From positions 1-64,000 of the forward strand of contig NZ_FZOR01000033.1 of assembly GCF_900188445.1 (NCBI RefSeq): a stretch of DNA of 64,000 nucleotides, in the 5' to 3' direction. Within the stretch, counting starts at the first letter, position 1. Each line of letters opens with the position of its first letter. The position numbers and the translations under genes were made by a program. Below, in pieces: positions 41,901 through 49,816 of the stretch. The stretch is from Actinomadura meyerae. GTDB lineage: Bacteria; Actinomycetota; Actinomycetes; Streptosporangiales; Streptosporangiaceae. The notes under the pieces are model-generated. The model worked only from the letters and a program-made list of their open reading frames with translations. It ran no database searches and was not told the origin of the DNA.

Positions 41901-43286
41901 GTGAGCGATTACGAGATCGAAACGGTGGACGTCGTCGAGGACGTCGCCGGGGACGCGGGGCCGGCGCCGGTGGTGGCGGTGGTCGGGCGGCCGAACGTCG
42001 GCAAGTCCACCCTCGTCAACCGGATCCTCGGCCGCCGCGAGGCGGTCGTGGAGGACGTCCCGGGCGTGACCCGCGACCGGGTCGCCTACGACGCGGCGTG
42101 GAGCGGGCGCCGGTTCACCGTCGTCGACACCGGCGGGTGGCTGCCCGACTCGTCCGGCCTGGCCGCGGCGATCGCGGAGCAGGCGCGGCTGGCGGTCGAC
42201 CTGGCGGACGTGGTGATGTTCGTGGTCGACGCGACCGTGGGCGCGACCGACGTGGACGAGGCCGTGGTGGAGATCCTGCGCCGGGCCGGCAAGCCGGTGG
42301 TGCTGGTCGCCAACAAGGTCGACGACGCGGGCGCCGAGTCGGACGCGGCGCTGCTGTGGTCGCTCGGCATCGGCGAGCCGCATCCGGTGAGCGCGCTGCA
42401 CGGGCGCGGCAGCGGCGACCTGCTCGACGCGGTGCTGGAGGCGCTGCCGGCCGAGCCGCCGCCGGAGACGTTCGGCGAGGCGGGCGGGCCGCGCCGGATC
42501 GCGTTGCTCGGCCGTCCGAACGTGGGCAAGTCGAGCCTGCTGAACAAGCTGGCGGGGGAGAACCGCGCGGTCGTGGACTCGGTGGCGGGCACGACCCGCG
42601 ACCCGGTCGACGAGCTGATCGAGCTGGGCGGGCGGACCTGGCGGTTCATCGACACGGCCGGGATCCGGCGACGGCACCGGGAGAACCAGGGCGCCGACTT
42701 CTACGCGACGCTGCGCACGCAGTCGGCGCTGGAGCGCGCCGAGGTCGCGGTGGTGCTGGTGGACGCCGACCAGCCGCTGGCCGAGCAGGACCTGCGGATC
42801 ATCTTGATGGTGATCGAGTCGGGCCGGTCGCTGGTGCTGGCGTACAACAAGTGGGACCTGCTGGACGAGGAGCGCCGCCACTACCTGGAGCGCGAGATCG
42901 ACCGGCAGCTGCACAACGCGCGCTGGGCGCCGCGGGTGAACATCTCCGCGAAGACCGGCCGGCACGTGGAGAAGCTGGTGCCGGGCATCGAGACGGCCCT
43001 GGCGGGCTGGGAGACGCGGGTCCCGACGTCGAAGCTGAACCAGTTCTTCGCCGACCTGGTGAACTCGCACCCGCACCCGGTGCGGGGCGGCAAGCAGCCG
43101 CGGGTGCTGTTCGCGACGCAGGCGGGGGTGCGGCCGCCGCGGTTCGTGCTGTTCACGTCCGGCTTCCTGGAGGAGGGCTACCGGCGGTTCATCGAGCGGC
43201 GGCTGCGCGAGGAGTTCGGCTTCGCCGGCACCCCGCTGGACATCACGATGAAGATCCGCGAAAAGCGCGGCAAGAACCGCAGATAG
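41901..43286 (+). CDS. der: GTPase Der (EngA), ribosome assembly
   Basis: A 461-residue protein with two tandem GTPase domains. First: VGRPNVGKSTL (G1), DTGGW (G3) and NKVD (G4); second: LGRPNVGKSSL, DTAGI and NKWD. A C-terminal KH-like domain (about 370-450) follows, including RVLFATQAGVRPPRFVLFTSGFLEEGYRRFIERRLREEF. It acts in 50S subunit maturation. A GTG at 41862 overlapping the cmk stop is an alternative start adding 13 residues; I prefer 41901. Confidence 0.95.
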   Translation: MSDYEIETVDVVEDVAGDAGPAPVVAVVGRPNVGKSTLVNRILGRREAVVEDVPGVTRDRVAYDAAWSGRRFTVVDTGGWLPDSSGLAAAIAEQARLAVDLADVVMFVVDATVGATDVDEAVVEILRRAGKPVVLVANKVDDAGAESDAALLWSLGIGEPHPVSALHGRGSGDLLDAVLEALPAEPPPETFGEAGGPRRIALLGRPNVGKSSLLNKLAGENRAVVDSVAGTTRDPVDELIELGGRTWRFIDTAGIRRRHRENQGADFYATLRTQSALERAEVAVVLVDADQPLAEQDLRIILMVIESGRSLVLAYNKWDLLDEERRHYLEREIDRQLHNARWAPRVNISAKTGRHVEKLVPGIETALAGWETRVPTSKLNQFFADLVNSHPHPVRGGKQPRVLFATQAGVRPPRFVLFTSGFLEEGYRRFIERRLREEFGFAGTPLDITMKIREKRGKNRR

Positions 43287-43303
43287 CGAAATATTCGGCG
43301 ATA

Positions 43304-43334
43304 CGGCCCGTCCGGATCTTTCCCGGACGGGCCG
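43304..43334 (+). terminator. Terminator of der
   Basis: A 12-bp perfect stem (CGGCCCGTCCGG with its complement) and a 7-nt loop (ATCTTTC), beginning 17 nt after the der stop. There is no clear T-tract, as is usual for actinobacterial terminators. Confidence 0.75.
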
Positions 43335-43459
43335 CGGCGTGTCAGGATGCTGCTGCGGACATCGAGTAAGTCTTCCATTACTCGATGATCCGCGGGAACG
43401 TGGTGGACGCCCCGGGGACCCCGGCCCCCGGGACATCGGGCGCGGTCGAGGGGTGCGAC

Positions 43460-43663
43460 GTGAAGCTCTTGCTGCTCATCTCCGTTGCCGTCGCGTGCGT
43501 GGCGCTCAGCTTCGCCTGGCGGGAGCCGTGGATCGGCGGCGTCGGCCTGCTGATCGCCTTCGTGGCGATGTTCACCGACCGCGACGACGTGCGGACCGAC
43601 GACGAGCGCGGCAGCTACGAGACCACCAAGGCGGTCCGCAACATGCGCCGCCGCGACCGCTAG
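43460..43663 (+). CDS. Small two-helix membrane protein
   Basis: A 67-residue protein with two hydrophobic helices (LLLLISVAVACVALSFAW and WIGGVGLLIAFVAMF) and a charged tail (TDRDDVRTDDERGSYETTKAVRNMRRRDR). No known family. GAGGGG with a 6-nt spacer fixes the GTG start; an in-frame start 75 nt upstream lacks a ribosome binding site. Its TAG shares a CTAG with the stop of the convergent membrane protein. Confidence 0.7.
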   Translation: MKLLLLISVAVACVALSFAWREPWIGGVGLLIAFVAMFTDRDDVRTDDERGSYETTKAVRNMRRRDR

Positions 43664-44286
43664 CGTTCGTACCGGCGCTCGCCCGCGACGGGCTGGTCAT
43701 GGCCCGGCTGCGGCTGCTGCGGGACGCGCCCGCCCTGGTTCTCCCGGGCGTAGCGGCCGTGCACGATCGGCTGGGTGGCGGTCGCGCCGCCTCCCGCGCC
43801 GGTGCCGGTGCCGCCGGCCGCCCGTGCCGCCTCCCGCGCGCCGAGCACGGCGAACCGGCCGAGCGCGAGCGCGGCGAAGAACACGGTGACCACGCCGAGG
43901 CCGGTGAAGCCGGCGAGCTGCTCGGCGATGATCTGGCCTTCGCCGGTGCCGAGCGGGGTCCCGATGCCGGGGACGTCCCACAGCCCGGCGAGGATCGGGC
44001 CGATGGCGAACCAGGCGCCGCCGAGCGCGGCGATCCAGCCGCCGAACATGGCGAGGGCGCGGTTGGCGCTGAAGAGCAGGATGAGCCCGCCGAGGACCGT
44101 CGCGGCCGCCGGGGCGATGCTCAGTTCGAGCCGTTCGGTGGTGTAGACCCAGGTGTCGTCCGGCGCGAAGCCGAACCCGAAGTAGGGGCCGGCGAAGGGC
44201 AGCAGGCCGCCCCACAGCCCCAGCAGGATCAGCATGACTCCGCTGAGGACGCCCCGGGTGCGAGGTGCTCGCATGGTCCCAGTCAT
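43660..44286 (-). CDS. Four-helix membrane protein of unknown function
   Basis: A 208-residue membrane protein. Helices: GVLSGVMLILLGLWGGLLPFAG, LSIAPAAATVLGGLILLFSA, ALAMFGGWIAALGGAWFAIGPILAGLW and LAGFTGLGVVTVFFAALALG, followed by a Gly/Thr/Gln-rich tail predicted to be cytoplasmic. An extracytoplasmic loop with DDTWVYTTERLEL follows helix 1. I know no family for it. The ATG at 44286 follows AGGAGG with a 7-nt spacer. On the minus strand GTGTGG-N13-GGGTAA upstream loosely resembles SigB/SigH-type stress promoters. Confidence 0.75.
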   Translation of the reverse strand: MTGTMRAPRTRGVLSGVMLILLGLWGGLLPFAGPYFGFGFAPDDTWVYTTERLELSIAPAAATVLGGLILLFSANRALAMFGGWIAALGGAWFAIGPILAGLWDVPGIGTPLGTGEGQIIAEQLAGFTGLGVVTVFFAALALGRFAVLGAREAARAAGGTGTGAGGGATATQPIVHGRYARENQGGRVPQQPQPGHDQPVAGERRYER

Positions 44287-44399
44287 GATCATTCCTCCTG
44301 ACCGGGCGGGTGCGGAAATCTGTTGAGTGACCGTTTACCCGGTGCGGACCGGCCCACACGGCGACAAGACCCAGACATGGCCAATAGGGGAGTATTTCC

Positions 44400-44498
44400 A
44401 TGGAAAGCGACATAGCGGTCAGGCGGGTCCGGTGGGAACCACCGGTCGGCTGGGTCGGCCTCGGCATGATCACCGAGGTCCTGCTGGACGCGAGCTGA
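44400..44498 (+). CDS. Small ORF, 32 residues, unknown
   Basis: ATG preceded by GGGGAG with a 7-nt spacer, a better ribosome binding site than many full genes here have. The peptide begins MESDIAVRRVRWEPP and ends MITEVLLDAS. It contains two Trp, no Cys and no membrane helix. It lies alone in the 300-nt gap between the four-helix membrane protein and the molybdate regulator. It may be a true small protein or the start of a decayed gene. Confidence 0.45.
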   Translation: MESDIAVRRVRWEPPVGWVGLGMITEVLLDAS

Positions 44499-44578
44499 CC
44501 GCAGATGCGAGGCCTGGCGGCCTGCAAGGGCCGCATTATCCAGACCTACAGGGCTCTTCTCCTCGTACCGCGGTTGGC

Positions 44579-44584
44579 TAAGCT
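44579..44584 (+). promoter_or_regulatory. -10 element of the leaderless molybdate regulator
   Basis: TAAGCT, then 6 nt, then the GTG at 44591. Transcription of the molybdate locus probably starts here. Confidence 0.5.
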
Positions 44585-44590
44585 GCCTGC

Positions 44591-45004
44591 GTGACCACGT
44601 TCAGGATCAGCGAGGCGGCCGCGCTGCTCGGCGTCAGCGCGGACACGGTCCGCCGCTGGGTGGACGGCGGGCGGCTGCCCGCGTCCCGGGACGAGCACGG
44701 CCACCGGCGCGTGCCGGGCGCCGAGCTGGCCGCCTTCGTGCGCGACCAGGCGCGCGCGGCCGGGCCGTCCGACCGGCCGGAGCGGTTCTCCTCGGCGCGC
44801 AACCGGCTGCGGGGAATCGTCACCGACGTCGTGCGGGACGGGGTGATGGCGCAGGTGGAGATCCAGGCGGGGCCGTTCCGGGTGGTGTCGCTGATGAGCC
44901 GCGAGGCCGCCGACGACCTCGGCCTCCGGGTCGGCGTGGTCGCCGACGCGGTGGTGAAGTCGACGAACGTCGTGGTCGAGGTCGCGGAACCGGGAGCGCC
45001 ATGA
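44591..45004 (+). CDS. HTH plus TOBE/Mop domain molybdate-responsive regulator
   Basis: A 137-residue protein with an N-terminal MerR/excisionase-like helix-turn-helix (TFRISEAAALLGVSADTVRRWVDGGRLPASRDEHGHRRVPGAEL, residues 3-48) and a C-terminal Mop/TOBE domain (NRLRGIVTDVVRDGVMAQVEIQAGPFRVVSLMSREAADDLGLRVGVVADAVVKSTNVVVE) that should bind molybdate. It is likely to sense oxyanion and to control the downstream transporter genes. Its stop overlaps the 18-codon ORF that stands where modA is expected. Confidence 0.9.
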   Translation: MTTFRISEAAALLGVSADTVRRWVDGGRLPASRDEHGHRRVPGAELAAFVRDQARAAGPSDRPERFSSARNRLRGIVTDVVRDGVMAQVEIQAGPFRVVSLMSREAADDLGLRVGVVADAVVKSTNVVVEVAEPGAP

Positions 45005-45057
45005 TCGGGAAGGCCGTGCCGGGGGCGCCGGCCGGGGCGGGCTCCGGGGCGCCGTGA
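45001..45057 (+). pseudogene. modA: 18-codon in-frame remnant at the modA position
   Basis: The ATG overlaps the regulator's stop (ATGA at 45001-45004) and the TGA overlaps the modB start (GTGA at 45054-45057). The peptide MIGKAVPGAPAGAGSGAP is low-complexity. Molybdate loci of this type usually carry the binding-protein gene modA exactly here. An in-frame deletion of modA that kept both junctions would leave such a scar, but it could also be a spacer peptide that keeps translation coupled. The gene label marks the position only. Confidence 0.45.
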
Positions 45058-45866
45058 GGCCGGCGGGAGAGGCCGACCGGCCGCCGGGGCGGCCGCCCTG
45101 GATCCTGCTGCTGCCCGCGCTCGCCGGGCTGGCGTTCCTGGTGCTGCCGCTGGCCGGGCTGCTCGTCCGGGCGCCCTGGTCGACGCTCGGCACCCGGCTG
45201 GCGGAGCCCGAGGTGCTGGAGGCGCTGCGCCTGTCGCTGCTCAGCGCCACCCTCGCCACCTGCCTGTGCCTGCTGCTCGGTGTCCCGCTGGCGTGGACGC
45301 TGGCCCGCGTCCGGTTCCCGGGCGTCCGGCTCGTCCGGGCGCTGGTGACGGTGCCGCTGGTGCTGCCGCCGGTCGTCGGCGGCGTCGCGCTGCTGCTCGT
45401 CCTCGGGCGGCGCGGCCTGGTCGGCGGGTGGCTGGACGAGGCGTTCGGGATCACGTTCCCGTTCACCACCGCCGGGGTCGTGCTGGCCGAGACGTTCGTC
45501 GCGATGCCGTTCCTGGTGATCAGCGTGGAGGGGGCGCTGCGCGCCGCCGACCTGCGCTACGAGGAGGCCGCCGCCACGCTCGGCGCCGGCCGCTGGACGG
45601 TGTTCCGGCGGGTCACCCTGCCGCTCGTCGCGCCCGGCGTGGCGGCGGGCGCGGTGCTGTGCTGGGCGCGGGCGCTGGGGGAGTTCGGCGCGACGATCAC
45701 CTTCGCGGGCAACTTCCCGGGCCGGACGCAGACGATGCCGCTCGCGGTCTACCTGGCGCTGGAGACCGATCCGCAGGCCGCGATCGTGCTCAGCCTCGTC
45801 CTGCTGGCGGTGTCGGTGGTCGTCCTCGCCGCGCTGCGGGACCGCTGGGTCGGGACGTCGAGATGA
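45054..45866 (+). CDS. modB: Molybdate ABC transporter permease
   Basis: A 270-residue membrane permease with about six helices. The EAA loop that contacts ModC is EEAAATLGAGRWTVFRRVTLPL, matching EAA-x3-G-x9-I/L-x-LP. VLPPVVGGVALLLVLG and GEFGATITFAGNFPGRTQTMPLAVY are typical ModB segments. The GTG start overlaps the preceding 18-codon ORF, and its stop overlaps modC (ATGA). Confidence 0.92.
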   Translation: MRPAGEADRPPGRPPWILLLPALAGLAFLVLPLAGLLVRAPWSTLGTRLAEPEVLEALRLSLLSATLATCLCLLLGVPLAWTLARVRFPGVRLVRALVTVPLVLPPVVGGVALLLVLGRRGLVGGWLDEAFGITFPFTTAGVVLAETFVAMPFLVISVEGALRAADLRYEEAAATLGAGRWTVFRRVTLPLVAPGVAAGAVLCWARALGEFGATITFAGNFPGRTQTMPLAVYLALETDPQAAIVLSLVLLAVSVVVLAALRDRWVGTSR

Positions 45867-46945
45867 CCGGAGCGGATCGCGGCGCCGTCGCCCCCGGGAA
45901 GGCGGGGGCCGGGCTGGACGCGCGGCTCGTGGTGCGGCGCGCGTCCTTCGACCTCGACCTGCCGCTCACCGCCGCGCCCGGCGAGGTCGTCGCGCTGCTC
46001 GGCCCGAACGGCGCCGGGAAGAGCACCGCCCTGCGCGCCCTGGCCGGGCTCGTCCCGATGGCGAGCGGGCACGTCCGGGTGGACGGCGAGGACCTGCGCC
46101 CGCTGCCCCCGGACCGCCGCCGCATCGGCATGGTCTTCCAGGACTACCTGCTGTTCCCGCACCTCAGCGTGCTGGAGAACGTCGCGTTCGGGCCGCGCTG
46201 CCGGGGGATGCGCCGCCGCGCCGCGCGCCGCGTCGCCGCCGGTTGGCTGGAGCGGGTGGGCCTGGCCGGGTACGCGCAGGCGCGGCCCCGCGCGCTGTCG
46301 GGCGGGCAGGCGCAGCGGGTCGCGCTCGCCCGCGCGCTGGCCGTCGACCCGGGCCTGCTCCTGCTGGACGAGCCGCTCGCCGCCCTCGACGCCCACACGC
46401 GGCTGGAGATCCGGGCCGCGCTGCGCCGCCACCTCGCCGGGTTCGCGGGAGCGGCGGTGCTGGTCACCCACGACCCCCTCGACGCGATGGTGCTGGCCGA
46501 CCGCATCGCGGTGGTCGAGGGCGGGCGGCTCGTCCAGGAGGGCGCGCCCGCGGACGTCGCGCGCCACCCCCGCACCGACTACGTGGCCCGGCTCGTCGGG
46601 CTGAACCTGTACCGGGGGCGGGCCGAGGGCGGGACCGTGGCGATCGGCGACGGCGCCACGCTCGACACGGTCGACTCTCCCGGCGGTGAGGTCTTCATAG
46701 CCTTCGAGCCGTCCGCGGTGGCGCTGTACCGGACGCGCCCGGACGGCAGCCCCCGCAACCTCTGGCGCGCCCGCGTGGCCGCCGTCGAACGGCACGGGGA
46801 CCGGGTCCGGGTCCGGCTGTCCGGGCCGCCTTTCGACGCCGTCGCGGACGTGACTCCGGCCGCCGTGGCCGAACTCGAATTGTCGGAGGGCACCGAGGTG
46901 TGGGCCGCTGTCAAGGCCACCGAGACCCGCGTTTACCCAGCTTGA
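45863..46945 (+). CDS. modC: Molybdate ABC transporter ATP-binding protein with TOBE domain
   Basis: A 360-residue ATPase: Walker A GPNGAGKST, Q-loop VFQDYLLFPHLSV, signature LSGGQAQRVALA, Walker B LLLLDEPLAALD and H-loop VTHDP. The C-terminal 90 residues form a TOBE/Mop-type regulatory domain (FEPSAVALYRTRPDGSPRNLWRARVAAVERHGDRVRVRL). Without modA in the window it needs a binding protein encoded elsewhere, or the system is dead. Confidence 0.92.
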   Translation: MTGADRGAVAPGKAGAGLDARLVVRRASFDLDLPLTAAPGEVVALLGPNGAGKSTALRALAGLVPMASGHVRVDGEDLRPLPPDRRRIGMVFQDYLLFPHLSVLENVAFGPRCRGMRRRAARRVAAGWLERVGLAGYAQARPRALSGGQAQRVALARALAVDPGLLLLDEPLAALDAHTRLEIRAALRRHLAGFAGAAVLVTHDPLDAMVLADRIAVVEGGRLVQEGAPADVARHPRTDYVARLVGLNLYRGRAEGGTVAIGDGATLDTVDSPGGEVFIAFEPSAVALYRTRPDGSPRNLWRARVAAVERHGDRVRVRLSGPPFDAVADVTPAAVAELELSEGTEVWAAVKATETRVYPA

Positions 46946-47044
46946 GGCGGCCCCCCGGGGCGTATGGGGAGGTGGCGGGCATCACGTCCGGTTCCGCGTG
47001 AGAACAATCACAAAGCGGGCATACGCCCAGAAAAGCGGACGTGA

Positions 47045-47058
47045 TTGGTCCAGACCAA
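47045..47058. promoter_or_regulatory. DasR/GntR-like operator upstream of pckG
   Basis: TTGGTC-CA-GACCAA, perfect 6-bp arms with a 2-bp centre. It closely resembles the DasR (dre) consensus TGGTCTAGACCA of streptomycetes. It is 65-78 bp upstream of the pckG GTG. DasR senses glucosamine phosphates; control of gluconeogenesis by it would fit, but whether a DasR homologue binds here cannot be told. Confidence 0.5.
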
Positions 47059-47122
47059 ATGGCAAAAACGTCGGGTCTTGTTCATCATGCAGAGATCCTG
47101 CGAACAGCTGAAGGAGTAGCCC

Positions 47123-48940
47123 GTGTCCATCCAGGTCCCCGGCCTCGACCAGGCCCCAACCGGCCACACCGAACTGATTGAGTGGGTGCGCGGGATCGCC
47201 GAGCTGACCAGGCCGGACCGCGTCGAGTGGTGCGACGGCTCGGAGGAGGAGTGGGAGCGGCTCACCGGCCTCCTCGTCGAACAGGGCACGCTGACCCGCC
47301 TCGACCCGGCCAAACGGCCGAACAGCTTCCACGCCGCGTCCGACCCGACCGACGTCGCCCGCGTCGAGGACCGCACGTTCATCTGCTCCGAGAAGGAGGA
47401 GGACGCCGGTCCGACCAACAACTGGATCGCGCCCGCCGAGATGAGGGAGACCCTGAACGGGCTCTTCGAGGGCTGCATGAAGGGCCGCACCATGTACGTG
47501 GTGCCCTTCTGCATGGGCCCGCTCGGCGGGAACATCTCCCAGCTCGGCGTCGAGATCACCGACTCCGCCTACGTCGCCGTCTCCATGCGGATCATGACCC
47601 GGATGGGCGCGGGCGCGCTGCGGCTCATCGAGGAGCGCGGCTCGTTCGTCAAGGCCGTCCACTCCGTCGGCGCGCCGCTGGAGCCCGGCCAGGCGGACGC
47701 CAAGTGGCCCTGCAACTCCACCAAGTACATCACCCACTTCCCCGAGACCCGGGAGATCTGGTCGTACGGGTCCGGCTACGGCGGCAACGCCCTGCTGGGC
47801 AAGAAGTGCTACGCGCTCCGCATCGCCTCCACGATGGCCCGCGACGAGGGCTGGATGGCCGAGCACATGCTCATCCTCAAGCTGACCCCGCCGGCCGGCG
47901 AGACCCGCTACGTCGCCGCCGCGTTCCCGTCGGCGTGCGGCAAGACCAACCTCGCCATGCTGGAGCCGACCATCCCGGGCTGGAAGGTCGAGACCATCGG
48001 CGACGACATCGCCTGGATGCGGTTCGGCGACGACGGCCGGCTCTACGCGATCAACCCGGAGGCCGGGTTCTTCGGCGTCGCGCCCGGCACCGGCGAGAGC
48101 ACCAACGCCAACGCCGTGAAGACGCTGTGGGGCAACAGCATCTTCACCAACGTCGCGCTCACCGACGACGGCGACGTGTGGTGGGAGGGCCTCACCGACG
48201 AGCCGCCCGCGCACCTCACCGACTGGAAGGGCAACGACTGGACGCCGGAGTCCGGGACCCCGGCCGCCCACCCGAACGCCCGCTTCACCACCCCGGCCGG
48301 GCAGTGCCCGATCATCGCCGACGAGTGGGAGGACCCGAAGGGCGTCCCGATCTCGGCGATCCTGTTCGGCGGCCGGCGCGCCTCCGCCGTCCCGCTGGTC
48401 ACCGAGGCCTTCGACTGGCAGCAGGGCGTGTTCCTCGGCGCCAACATCGCGTCGGAGAAGACCGCCGCCGCCGAGGGCACCGTCGGCGAGCTGCGCCGCG
48501 ACCCGTTCGCGATGCTGCCGTTCTGCGGCTACAACATGGGCGACTACTTCGGCCACTGGCTCGAGATCGGCAAGGCCACCGACCCGGAGAAGCTGCCCCG
48601 GATCTACTACGTCAACTGGTTCCGCAAGAACGCCGACGGCACGTTCATCTGGCCCGGCTTCGGCGAGAACAGCCGCGTGCTGAAGTGGATCGTCGAGCGG
48701 CTCAACGGCAAGGCCGACGCCGCCAAGTCCCCGATCGGCCACCTGCCGACCCGGGACGCGCTCGACACCGACGGCCTCGCCATCGACGACGCCGACCTGG
48801 ACACGCTCCTGTCGGTCGACGCCGAGGTGTGGAAGCAGGAGGCCGCGCTCGTACCGGAGTTCTTCGAGAAGTTCGGCGACCACCTGCCGCAGCCGCTGTG
48901 GGACGAGTACCACGACCTGGTGCGCCGCCTGGAGCAGTGA
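47123..48940 (+). CDS. pckG: Phosphoenolpyruvate carboxykinase (GTP)
   Basis: A 605-residue enzyme catalysing oxaloacetate + GTP to PEP + GDP + CO2, the first step of gluconeogenesis, in the cytoplasm. Conserved sites: the FPSACGKTNLAML P-loop with its Cys, characteristic of the GTP-dependent class (about residues 270-282), the metal-binding TIGDDIAWMRFG, GENSRVLKWI, and the NPEAGFFGVAPGT loop. Length fits the family. The GTG follows AAGGAG with a 6-nt spacer. Confidence 0.97.
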   Translation: MSIQVPGLDQAPTGHTELIEWVRGIAELTRPDRVEWCDGSEEEWERLTGLLVEQGTLTRLDPAKRPNSFHAASDPTDVARVEDRTFICSEKEEDAGPTNNWIAPAEMRETLNGLFEGCMKGRTMYVVPFCMGPLGGNISQLGVEITDSAYVAVSMRIMTRMGAGALRLIEERGSFVKAVHSVGAPLEPGQADAKWPCNSTKYITHFPETREIWSYGSGYGGNALLGKKCYALRIASTMARDEGWMAEHMLILKLTPPAGETRYVAAAFPSACGKTNLAMLEPTIPGWKVETIGDDIAWMRFGDDGRLYAINPEAGFFGVAPGTGESTNANAVKTLWGNSIFTNVALTDDGDVWWEGLTDEPPAHLTDWKGNDWTPESGTPAAHPNARFTTPAGQCPIIADEWEDPKGVPISAILFGGRRASAVPLVTEAFDWQQGVFLGANIASEKTAAAEGTVGELRRDPFAMLPFCGYNMGDYFGHWLEIGKATDPEKLPRIYYVNWFRKNADGTFIWPGFGENSRVLKWIVERLNGKADAAKSPIGHLPTRDALDTDGLAIDDADLDTLLSVDAEVWKQEAALVPEFFEKFGDHLPQPLWDEYHDLVRRLEQ

Positions 48941-48971
48941 CGCCCGCCCGCCGGACGGCACGCGCGTGACG

Positions 48972-49022
48972 CACACGCTCGACACACGCGCTCGACACAC
49001 CGGGCTCGACACACGCGCTCGA
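48972..49022 (+). repeat. Short tandem repeat after pckG
   Basis: Four imperfect units of the form CACAC-n-GCTCGA, 11 to 14 bp long (starting 48972, 48983, 48996, 49010), between the pckG stop and its terminator hairpin. Confidence 0.6.
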
Positions 49023-49030
49023 AACACCGG

Positions 49031-49066
49031 GGCCGGTCGCGGACTTTGCGCAGTCCGCGACCGGCC
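49031..49066 (+). terminator. Terminator of pckG
   Basis: A 15-bp perfect stem (GGCCGGTCGCGGACT with its complement) and a 6-nt loop, the strongest single terminator in this stretch. T-tract absent, as usual for high-GC actinobacteria. Confidence 0.8.
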
Positions 49067-49130
49067 TTGGCGCTTTCCGGACCCGGCGCGGACTAGCACT
49101 GAAGGCAGGTCCGACCGGGGGAGGCGCCGC

Positions 49131-49706
49131 ATGTTCGATCTCATGACCCGCCATTGGTGGGTGCTGGCGGTGCGCGGCGCGTTCGCGATCCTGTTCGGCG
49201 TCGTGGCGCTGGCCTGGCCCGGCATCACCGTCTTCGCGCTGGTGCTGCTCTTCGGCGCCTACGCGCTGGCGGACGGCGTCGTCGCCGTGGCGCAGGCGGC
49301 CCGCGGCACCACCGGCGGCCCGCGGGGCCTGCTGGCGCTGTCCGGGGTCGCGGGGATCGCGCTCGGCGCCGCCGCGCTGATATGGCCGGGCATCACCGCG
49401 TTCGTCCTGCTGATGCTGATCGCCGCGTGGGCGGTCGCGACCGGCCTGCTGGAGATCATCGTCGCGGTCGCGCTGCGCCGGGAGCTGCGCGGCGAATGGG
49501 CGTACGTGCTGACCGGCGCCGTCTCGCTGCTGTTCGGCATCCTGCTGTTCGCCTGGCCGGTCTCCGGGGCGATCGCCGTGGTCTGGCTGATCGGCCTCCT
49601 CGCGATCCTGTTCGGGGCCGCGCTGCTCGGCGCCGCGTTCCGGCTCCGGCGCCTCGGCCGGGCCGCCGAGCGGTGGAGCGGGGCGCGCGCACCCCATCCG
49701 CGCTGA
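49131..49706 (+). CDS. HdeD-family membrane protein (DUF308)
   Basis: A 191-residue protein with six hydrophobic helices arranged as three pairs; each pair carries a W-P-G-I-T-like turn (LAWPGITVFALVLLFGAYALADG, LIWPGITAFVLLMLIAAWAVATG, FAWPVSGAIAVVWLIGLLAILFG). This triplicated pattern defines the HdeD family, members of which are linked to acid resistance in enterobacteria. The role in actinobacteria is unknown. GGGGGAGG precedes the ATG. The coding sequence ends inside a 26-bp tandem repeat. Confidence 0.88.
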   Translation: MFDLMTRHWWVLAVRGAFAILFGVVALAWPGITVFALVLLFGAYALADGVVAVAQAARGTTGGPRGLLALSGVAGIALGAAALIWPGITAFVLLMLIAAWAVATGLLEIIVAVALRRELRGEWAYVLTGAVSLLFGILLFAWPVSGAIAVVWLIGLLAILFGAALLGAAFRLRRLGRAAERWSGARAPHPR

Positions 49707-49766
49707 CCGTCCGCGCCGACCATCCGCGCTGACCGTCCGCGCCGACCATCCGCGCTGACCGTCCGC
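49694..49766 (+). repeat. 26-bp tandem repeat, 2.8 copies
   Basis: Units begin at 49694, 49720 and 49746 (third truncated to 21 bp) and appear identical. The first unit contains the last codons and stop of the HdeD-like gene, so the repeat arose by duplicating the gene's end. Confidence 0.85.
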
Positions 49767-49780
49767 CGCCACCGGCGAAA

Positions 49781-49798
49781 CCTGAACCGCGGTTGAGG
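49781..49798 (+). promoter_or_regulatory. SoxR box in the soxR promoter
   Basis: CCTGAACCGCGGTTGAGG matches the SoxR operator pattern CCTCAA-N6-TTGAGG with one mismatch. A TAGGAT -10 element at 49804-49809 follows, so the box occupies the promoter spacer, as in other MerR-family promoters. Predicts autoregulation of soxR. Confidence 0.75.
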
Positions 49799-49803
49799 TC
49801 GCA

Positions 49804-49809
49804 TAGGAT
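49804..49809 (+). promoter_or_regulatory. -10 element of the leaderless soxR gene
   Basis: TAGGAT, then 7 nt, then the ATG at 49817. Confidence 0.5.
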
Positions 49810-49816
49810 GCGGGTC

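Noticed and set aside
48972..49022. CRISPR-like repeats after pckG
   Set aside because: Units are 11-14 bp with no unique spacers and no cas genes; simple tandem repeat.
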